Positions 34,230-39,392 of a stretch of DNA of 39,392 bases are shown in pieces (the stretch's first letter is position 1; each line of letters starts with the position of its first letter). This DNA is from an uncultured Duncaniella sp. (GTDB taxonomy: Bacteria > Bacteroidota > Bacteroidia > Bacteroidales > Muribaculaceae): positions 1-39,392 of the forward strand of contig NZ_CAJTQC010000027.1 in NCBI RefSeq assembly GCF_910578445.1. Direction: 5' to 3'. The notes under the pieces are model-generated. The model was given only the letters and a program-made list of their open reading frames with translations. It did not search any database and was not told the origin of the DNA. A program made the translations under genes and the position numbers.

Positions 34230-35237
34230 TCATTTTTTCTGACCATCGGCAAAAATAGAGGCCAACGGCTCGGAATATTCGGCTGAGAGGGAGGAAATCT
34301 TGGCTTTCAGACGTGATTTGCGTTTATAGATGACATCAATCTTTTCTTCGAGCAACAGAGCGATTGCACGGTTTGAAAATCCGCATGCGAGATAGACGGC
34401 AAGCGCATAGTCGGCAGGCTTGATGTCGGGAAGAGCCGTGCGGATGGTCACGAGCAACTGTCCCCTACCCTCGTTGACCGCGTTTTCGAGCCGGGCGAAT
34501 GTAGAGCTGTCAGCACGTAAGGCTTCGATTTCGGCCTTGACCTGATTGACAATGGCAGTCTTCTCGACCTTAGTCCCCTGCGATTCGTAGTATGTGCCAC
34601 ACAGACGGTCGATAAGCTCGAAGCGTGAGCCGAAAAGCTGAGCCACGGAGTCGCGCAGGACAGAATTGTCCGTAGCCATTCCGCGCAACGATGCTGCCTC
34701 GGCAAGCAGCGCATCGGTTTCCGCTTTCTTCAGACGCAGACGGCTATAGAGCCAGACGATGATTGCTATAGCGATTGTCAAAACAATGACGGCAAGACAT
34801 GCGAAAGTACGACGTTCCTGACGCTCGCGATACAGTGTGTATTCCCTTACTTTCTGAAGGTATCTCGCACTGAGCAGAGGGTCTGTCGCGGATTCCGGCA
34901 CACTTTTTCCAATAATCGCCATGCGAATATCCTCGGCCTGCCGCCACTCGGCTGAATCGCCGTGAAGACGGTAGTAGTCAACGGCAATATTTATTATAGT
35001 GTCGGATGGCGCTACGAGCCTGTTGCGGTTGATCGCTTGGGAATATAACAAAGCCCATCGGGCAATGGTAGCGGAGTCGGATAGCTCAGAGACATCAATT
35101 GCACTCAGACGCTCAAGCGCTTTGTCGGGCGACAGTTCCATCTCGTCCTGCGCACGGTCAAGCTCATGACGGTAGCTGTTGCTGACCGAACAGGCGGTGG
35201 CTACAAAGAGGATGGCTATATAGAGCAGAAAACGCAT
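34230..35237 (-). CDS. lipid-anchored membrane protein with a LuxR-like C-terminal HTH
   Basis: From ATG 35237 it has 335 residues. The N-terminus has a lipobox (LFVATAC, C16). Residues 20-140 are helical and TPR-like, residues about 143-166 are a membrane helix (TFACLAVIVLTIAIAIIVWLY), and 168-260 are a coiled-coil-like stretch. Residues 271-315 (IKPADYALAVYLACGFSNRAIALLLEEKIDVIYKRKSRLKAKI) resemble the LuxR/GerE HTH in pattern. Similar TPR-membrane-HTH proteins are common in Bacteroidales and are thought to signal across the inner membrane. It lies 120 nt upstream of the TonB receptor on the same strand, so it may regulate it (inference). The open frame continues to 35309, but the signal peptide begins at 35237. 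Confidence 0.75.
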   Translation of the reverse strand: MRFLLYIAILFVATACSVSNSYRHELDRAQDEMELSPDKALERLSAIDVSELSDSATIARWALLYSQAINRNRLVAPSDTIINIAVDYYRLHGDSAEWRQAEDIRMAIIGKSVPESATDPLLSARYLQKVREYTLYRERQERRTFACLAVIVLTIAIAIIVWLYSRLRLKKAETDALLAEAASLRGMATDNSVLRDSVAQLFGSRFELIDRLCGTYYESQGTKVEKTAIVNQVKAEIEALRADSSTFARLENAVNEGRGQLLVTIRTALPDIKPADYALAVYLACGFSNRAIALLLEEKIDVIYKRKSRLKAKISSLSAEYSEPLASIFADGQKK

Positions 35238-35280
35238 AGTGATAATGGTATCAAGGATGGGTATCAGCAAAGTGATGATG

Positions 35281-35288
35281 CAAAAATA
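35281..35288 (-). promoter_or_regulatory. candidate -7 box for the lipid-anchored HTH protein gene
   Basis: The minus strand reads TATTTTTG, an exact TAnnTTTG match about 44 nt upstream of ATG 35237. No -33 box is seen. Apart from this, 35289-35481 holds no gene I can support. Confidence 0.4.
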
Positions 35289-35481
35289 ATGATTATTGCT
35301 GAAAATCATAGTAATTCCGATTGCGAATTCAACAGGCCGATTTCAAAATCAGCGATTCAGATGTCTTCTAATCCGAAATTCAACATAGACACTATAAATC
35401 CGTAGTTTAGTGAAAGTTTTAGAGCTATTTGTGAGACAGCATTTATCGAACCATATCGCAGACTAAAGAGAGAGTTGTAAA

Positions 35482-35532
35482 GTGAACTGCACCCCAAAAG
35501 TTTTTTTATCTAACTTTTGGGGTGCAGTTCAC
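35482..35532. mobile_element. 51-bp inverted-repeat relic made of two insertion-sequence ends
   Basis: GTGAACTGCACCCCAAAAGT+T (35482-35502) and its exact 21-bp reverse complement (35512-35532) face each other across 9 bp (TTTTTATCT). TGAACTGCACCCCAAAAGTT resembles terminal repeats of IS3-family elements from Bacteroidetes (from memory, not searched). With both ends present and the interior missing, this is a deletion relic or a MITE. No matching target-site duplication is seen (AAG versus CCT). The hairpin could also act as a terminator. Confidence 0.6.
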
Positions 35533-35722
35533 CTCCATCTTTCAAGGCCACACCCTGCATTTTATCCATGCCCGGTATGGGTTCTACCCACAAACCGACA
35601 AGTTCTTGGTCTGTGTATTTTGTAATTGTTGTATGGCAAGAGACAAAGGCAAAAGCAGCGGCTAAAAACAACAGTGCTTCTCTCATGTCAGAAATCTTCG
35701 AAATAGATAACTTAGTTTTCAT
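35510..35722 (-). pseudogene. truncated lipocalin-like lipoprotein gene
   Basis: 70 residues (ATG 35722; alternative ATG 35686). There is a lipoprotein signal (LLFLAAAFAFVSC), then YTDQELVGLWVEPIPGMDKMQGVALKDGG, which matches the start of Bacteroidales lipocalin-like lipoproteins (LVGTWVEPIPG pattern). The last residues (GELHPKS) and the stop codon are translated from the insertion-sequence-end hairpin at 35482-35532, so the remaining domain (normally 60 or more residues) is lost. I see no continuation downstream. The start overlaps the stop of the META-domain gene by 11 nt, so the pair was probably coupled in translation. Confidence 0.65.
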
Positions 35723-36494
35723 TCATACGCTCCAGTTCCATCACCACATTTCCTCCGGCAGAGAAAAGCAGCAGATTGCCATTTAGCGAAATACCGAAAC
35801 TGCCCACCTGTTCAAATGCTGTAGAAACATCCTGTTCCGTGGTCATATCAGGGCAAGCCATTCTGGTGGAAGCTACATTTGAAATGGTGAGGGCGTTTTT
35901 CTCCCCACCTTTGATGCCACCTGAAAGACGATTACATCCGGCAAAAGCAGAAATACGGCTGTTATCCGTATCAAAGTTTACGAATGGGGATTCATCGGGA
36001 ACGGAAATGTTTTTGCCGAATACGGAAACGATACGCCATTTGCCCTTGATGTCGGAAAGAGGGACTGCATGGAAACGTCGCTCCATTTGCAGAAGAGGTT
36101 TCTTGTTCTTGTCGCAAAGCGCCATATGTTCCTTGTCTAAAAATTTGACACTCTCCACTGAATCTAAAGCTTGGAGAACGCTCTGTTCCAGCTCCATATC
36201 AGGACAGGCCATCATGGTCGAAATCATCTGCCCAAATTCTATTTGTCCCTTCTTGCCATTGAAATCAAAACTACCCCCAATATTGTTGCAACCGGAATTT
36301 CCGTAAACACGGTTTTCCTTGGTATCGAAACCGATATAAGGACTGTTGTCAGCCTTAATGGCCGAGCCGTTGACATCTGTGATGGTCCATTCGCCTTCAA
36401 TCATAGAAGACGAGGATGTAGCGTGGCGCGTAACTTGGCAAGATGTAAGCAATGTAATCCCTGCCATTGCAACAGAAAAGACTTTCCTATTCAT
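35712..36494 (-). CDS. double-META-domain lipoprotein (HslJ-like)
   Basis: 260 residues. Lipoprotein signal MNRKVFSVAMAGITLLTSC (C19) and two META domains in tandem, about 33-145 and 148-258. Each has the order GEW/GKW-xI..., YIGFDTKEN/FVNFDTDNS, a Cys-Asn motif (SGCNNIGGSF, AGCNRLSGGI) and a second Cys in ACPDM followed by an acidic helix. META domains occur in HslJ (novobiocin resistance, heat-induced in E. coli); in Bacteroidales they are envelope lipoproteins of unknown role. Base composition is more A/T-rich than the flanking genes. It overlaps the truncated lipocalin-like gene. Confidence 0.88.
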   Translation of the reverse strand: MNRKVFSVAMAGITLLTSCQVTRHATSSSSMIEGEWTITDVNGSAIKADNSPYIGFDTKENRVYGNSGCNNIGGSFDFNGKKGQIEFGQMISTMMACPDMELEQSVLQALDSVESVKFLDKEHMALCDKNKKPLLQMERRFHAVPLSDIKGKWRIVSVFGKNISVPDESPFVNFDTDNSRISAFAGCNRLSGGIKGGEKNALTISNVASTRMACPDMTTEQDVSTAFEQVGSFGISLNGNLLLFSAGGNVVMELERMNEN

Positions 36495-36815
36495 TGTTTT
36501 TTATTTGTTTATGTTCTTCTATACGTTAAATCGAAAACCAGCTAAAGAATCCGTGTCGTGACCGAACTATAATGAAATATATTTAGTTTGCAAAAACAGA
36601 CAGTCAATTACCTTTATAGCATCAATGTTGAATTTCAGGTATCCATCTATCTAAATTAAAATATTATTCGTCCTTTTGTCGACATTGTTTTCTCGAAGCT
36701 TCATAATATGAAATGTCGTATTCCCGAAATCTTGCATGAAAAAACAAAAAAAATTTACAATAATCTCACATTACCACTGATAACCAATGATATACAATCT
36801 TAAATTTAAAGAAAA
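36495..36815. other. A/T-rich intergenic spacer without a gene
   Basis: About 320 bp between the META lipoprotein start and the RtcB stop. I find no open frame worth calling, no strong hairpin, and no exact TAnnTTTG on minus that would serve the META gene. It has long A and T runs (for example 36739-36754). Confidence 0.5.
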
Positions 36816-38069
36816 TCATGTGGCTTTGAAATTGAAGATGGGGCGTATGACAGAGTCGATGCTGACGGTATCGCCGATATTGGCTATTATTTCATCGGCC
36901 GGCTTGTAGGCCATCGGAGACTCGTCGCGGGTGAAATCATTGACCGACTCGGAATATATGCCCTGCATCGAAGCCTTGAAGTCGTCGATTGAAATCTTCT
37001 CATAGGCCTGAGTGCGGCTCAACACACGCCCTGCACCATGGGGCGCCGAACAGTTCCAGTCGGGATTTCCCTTGCCTGTGCAAAGCAGCGAACCGTCGCG
37101 CATGTTAAGCGGAATGATGCAGCGCTCACCCTCCGAAGCAGAAATCGCGCCCTTGCGGATGATGTTGTCGTCACTTATGTAGTTGTGGACCGATTCAAAC
37201 TCTTCGGTCACCTCGACATCAGGGAAAAATTTCATGAGCAGGCGTGAGATGAGTTTGCGGTTGAGCACAGCCCAACGCTGACACAGACGCATGTCGTGGA
37301 GATATTGCCGGCGCGTCTCGCCTTCGACATAACAGAGCACGGACGGAAGGGACGGCACAGCCATCTGACGCGCTTTGCGCATCTTCCCGATGACAGCCTG
37401 CAATTCCGACCGGCGTCCGGCTGCCTTGTATTCCTCGATCGTGCGTATGACGGATTCCTCAAACTCATCCTCTCCGGCTGTCAGATGCCTGACCGCACGA
37501 GCCTGATAAATGTCGGCCACCTGCTTGCCGAGGTTTCGCGAGCCGGTATGAATCACGAGATAGACGTTTCCATCATCGTCCTTGTCAAGCTCGATGAAAT
37601 GATTGCCACCGCCCAGAGAGCCGATGGCCTTCTTTATGCGGGCTGTGTCCTTGAGCTCACGGTAGCAAAAAAGTTCGGTGAGGAGCTGCTTTGCCTCACG
37701 ATATGTCTCCATTTCGTCAACACCAAGCGGCGTGAAGCCATATTTATCCTCACGCACCCTCATGCCGGAAGGGACGTTGGCGAGAATATGCTCATTGAAA
37801 GCATGGAAGTCGATGTCGGAGAGACGGCCAAGCTTGAGGATGCGCATACCGCAACCGATGTCGACGCCGACGATATTGGGGATAACCTTGTCGCCAAGGT
37901 TTCCGGTGAAACCGATGACACAGCCCGCACCTGCATGAACGTCGGGCATGATGCGTATTTTCTTGTCGGAAAACACGTCGATGGAAAGCAGTTCATTAAT
38001 CTGAGCCAAAGCATTGGCCTCAATGTTGTCGGTGAAAATTTTCACGTCGTGACCTTCTATTGTCTTCAT
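36816..38069 (-). CDS. rtcB: RtcB-family RNA ligase
   Basis: RtcB joins RNA 2',3'-cyclic phosphate or 3'-phosphate ends to 5'-OH ends using GTP and Mn. 417 residues, in the size range of bacterial RtcB. Metal-binding set: D70 and C73 in GVDIGCGM, N156-H157 in GGGNHFIE, H174 in VIHTGSRNLG; the late His in SAPHGAGRVLSR (about 344) is the guanylate-accepting position. The N-terminus MKTIEGHDVKIFTDNIE is normal. It follows a WYL-domain regulator gene by 90 nt on the same strand, with a -7 box and a palindrome between them, so it may be a damage-responsive RNA-repair unit. No RtcA or archease is in the window. Confidence 0.93.
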   Translation of the reverse strand: MKTIEGHDVKIFTDNIEANALAQINELLSIDVFSDKKIRIMPDVHAGAGCVIGFTGNLGDKVIPNIVGVDIGCGMRILKLGRLSDIDFHAFNEHILANVPSGMRVREDKYGFTPLGVDEMETYREAKQLLTELFCYRELKDTARIKKAIGSLGGGNHFIELDKDDDGNVYLVIHTGSRNLGKQVADIYQARAVRHLTAGEDEFEESVIRTIEEYKAAGRRSELQAVIGKMRKARQMAVPSLPSVLCYVEGETRRQYLHDMRLCQRWAVLNRKLISRLLMKFFPDVEVTEEFESVHNYISDDNIIRKGAISASEGERCIIPLNMRDGSLLCTGKGNPDWNCSAPHGAGRVLSRTQAYEKISIDDFKASMQGIYSESVNDFTRDESPMAYKPADEIIANIGDTVSIDSVIRPIFNFKAT

Positions 38070-38098
38070 AATTCAGGGTATATTTATCGTTATGACAG

Positions 38099-38106
38099 CA
38101 AAGTTA
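38099..38106 (-). promoter_or_regulatory. candidate -7 box for rtcB
   Basis: The minus strand reads TAACTTTG (TAnnTTTG), 30 nt upstream of the rtcB start. No TTG is found at the right spacing; the palindrome at 38114-38136 covers that zone, which would fit an activator- or repressor-controlled promoter. Confidence 0.5.
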
Positions 38107-38113
38107 GACACGG

Positions 38114-38136
38114 TGTGCGCAACCATTCTGCGCACA
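38114..38136. promoter_or_regulatory. palindromic candidate operator between the WYL gene and rtcB
   Basis: TGTGCGC (38114-38120), 9 nt (AACCATTCT), GCGCACA (38130-38136). It lies 7 bp upstream of the rtcB -7 box, over the expected -33 region. It could be the WYL protein's binding site. A transcription terminator is less likely for leftward transcripts, because no T tract follows on minus. Confidence 0.5.
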
Positions 38137-38159
38137 TGATTTTTTTATTTATTTTTTCA

Positions 38160-39194
38160 TTATCCGGCAGCCTCATCACGATAGCGGTCAGCAGCCCTGA
38201 TGACACTTTCGGCCACTTTCGCACGAAGTTCAGGTGGCTCAATGACCTCGGCATGACCTCCATAGCCAAGAATGAGACGCACAAGCTCATTGTTGATGAC
38301 GACCCTCAATGAGAACCTGACACTACCGTCGCTGAAGCGCTGTTCCACTTTCTGCGATCGGTGAAAAGGCTTCGACTCGACGTAGGGAGCCTGAACGGAG
38401 TCAATGTCAATCACAACGTGGCGAGGCTTGTCGCCGATCTGACGTGTAACACCGATGGTGTCGTCAAAAAAATGTTCAGGGTCAAACCCGACACACTTTC
38501 TGAAAGGATGCTCATGGTCGAATGTGACCGAGTGGATGCGGTCGAGCGCGAATATGTTGACATAAGGTGCGCGGTTCGTCGATTTCTCCCCGACAAGAAA
38601 CCAACGGTTGCGATATTCTTTCAACAGATAAGGATAGACGGTCAAGATGTCAGGACGCGACGCTCTGAACGACTGATATTCAATCATGATTGTCCGGCGT
38701 TTACGGACAGCATCGTATATAAAGCCGATGAATCGCGCTCCGCGATAGCCGGCGACATGTTCCATATCCATCGCCGGGACTGACGCGCCTGTCTGGCGTG
38801 AAATCTGCTCGTTGAGTTTACTGATGGTCTCGATCGACGAGGCCAGTTGAGGAAAGCCCTGAAGCTGACGGAGAATATCAAGGGCCGAATTTAGCGCATC
38901 AAGACCCTCGTCGTTGAGCGGAAGATGGGTGATGCTGAAATCCGGGTCTTCATATTCGTAATATTTATTGTCGCGGACGACAATCGGCGCATTATATCCA
39001 AGACGGTCACTCCGCATCAGCGCGAGGTCGTTTTGAAACGTGCGCCGGCTGACCGGATTGGTTCTCCCCTCGAACTCCGCCAGCGCATCGGTGCAGGCTT
39101 CAATGAGGTCACCGATTGTCCATCGGCGATAACGGTTCTGAAGACAACGGTCAATGGTTGAAATCCTGATGAGAGTGGCTCGGTTGATTGGCAT
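38160..39194 (-). CDS. WYL-domain transcriptional regulator
   Basis: 344 residues. The N-terminal 75 residues resemble a winged HTH (ATLIRISTIDRCLQNR...WTIGDLIEACTDAL...VSRRTFQNDLALMR). A linker helix region follows, then the WYL domain (about 150-235: GFIYDAVRKRRTIMIEYQSF, LTVYPYLLKEYRNRWFLVGE) and a WCX-like C-terminal domain (about 250-340: HVVIDIDSVQAPYVESKPFHRSQ, VRLILGYGGHAEVIEPPELRAKV). WYL domains sense nucleic-acid ligands in several known regulators (for example the DNA-damage regulators DriD and PafBC). Start ATG 39194. It lies 90 nt upstream of rtcB. No promoter is found upstream to the window end. Confidence 0.9.
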   Translation of the reverse strand: MPINRATLIRISTIDRCLQNRYRRWTIGDLIEACTDALAEFEGRTNPVSRRTFQNDLALMRSDRLGYNAPIVVRDNKYYEYEDPDFSITHLPLNDEGLDALNSALDILRQLQGFPQLASSIETISKLNEQISRQTGASVPAMDMEHVAGYRGARFIGFIYDAVRKRRTIMIEYQSFRASRPDILTVYPYLLKEYRNRWFLVGEKSTNRAPYVNIFALDRIHSVTFDHEHPFRKCVGFDPEHFFDDTIGVTRQIGDKPRHVVIDIDSVQAPYVESKPFHRSQKVEQRFSDGSVRFSLRVVINNELVRLILGYGGHAEVIEPPELRAKVAESVIRAADRYRDEAAG

Positions 39195-39392
39195 AGGGAT
39201 TTAGAGGCTATATCCGGACATAGTGGTCGTACATTTGTACGGTTAAATGATTTTGAATAATTTTATCTTCAAATATCAGGCATCACAAGCATGGAATAAG
39301 GCAGATTAGTGGGTGGCAAACCCCGTGATTAACGTTCGGTCCCCATGCTTTTACATCTAAAGACTGGATAGTTCGTTGGGGCGGTGAAACCG
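39195..39392. other. window-end spacer, no gene seen
   Basis: About 200 bp without an open frame worth calling. It includes GTACATTTGTAC (39229-39240), with 5-bp arms GTACA/TGTAC, and on plus the box TACATTTG (39230-39237), which could serve a rightward gene beyond the window. No -33 partner is seen. Confidence 0.35.

Overview
The window looks like a chromosomal segment of a Bacteroidales bacterium, most likely Muribaculaceae-like. The family level is inference from protein character and moderate GC; no marker gene was tested. Evidence for the order: repeated matches to the Bacteroidetes promoter (TTG/TTTG, 19-20 nt, TAnnTTTG), no obvious Shine-Dalgarno sequences, a TonB-dependent outer-membrane receptor, META-domain and lipocalin-like lipoproteins, and a bifunctional HisB.

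Layout. Bases 1-3223 (minus): mutS, followed by a small outer-membrane-type protein. Bases 3510-8327 (plus): SIMPL-domain protein, pepT, miaA and an AMP-forming acyl-CoA synthetase. Bases 8328-8805 have no convincing gene. An iron-type superoxide dismutase (minus) and a YitT-family membrane protein (plus) diverge near 9.4 kb. A papain-type (C1B) peptidase (minus) converges on YitT across a strong terminator and a three-copy 19-bp tandem repeat. tRNA-Cys(GCA) at 12.3 kb has its own promoter and terminator and is followed by about 370 bp of repeat-rich, probably decayed mobile DNA. Next on minus come a Spy/CpxP-like periplasmic protein, an orphan ABC ATPase, a RhlE-type DEAD-box helicase and a secreted alpha/beta hydrolase. 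An M48 metalloprotease lies on plus.

Bases 18257-24054 (minus) are a compact histidine operon, hisG-hisD-hisC-hisB-hisH-hisA. hisF and hisI/hisE are not in the window. Bases 24335-28761 (plus) hold two unrecognised small genes, a DUF1963/YwqG protein and a secreted S9 prolyl oligopeptidase-type peptidase. Bases 28800-31324 (minus) hold a split threonine/serine exporter (two ThrE-type halves plus a tiny membrane protein) with a LysR regulator downstream. yjbQ follows on plus. Then on minus: a TonB-dependent receptor, a lipid-anchored membrane protein with a LuxR-like C-terminus, a truncated lipocalin-like lipoprotein ending in an insertion-sequence-end hairpin, a double-META lipoprotein, an RtcB-family RNA ligase, and a WYL-domain regulator.

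Most of the window is housekeeping: repair, tRNA modification, amino-acid synthesis, peptide breakdown and oxidative stress. The parts that deserve a second look are the WYL-RtcB pair with a palindrome between them, the insertion-sequence-end hairpin that closes the lipocalin-like gene, the tandem palindromic repeat, the debris next to tRNA-Cys, and the lipoprotein/transmembrane/HTH protein next to the TonB receptor. I see no CRISPR array, prophage or obvious defence island.
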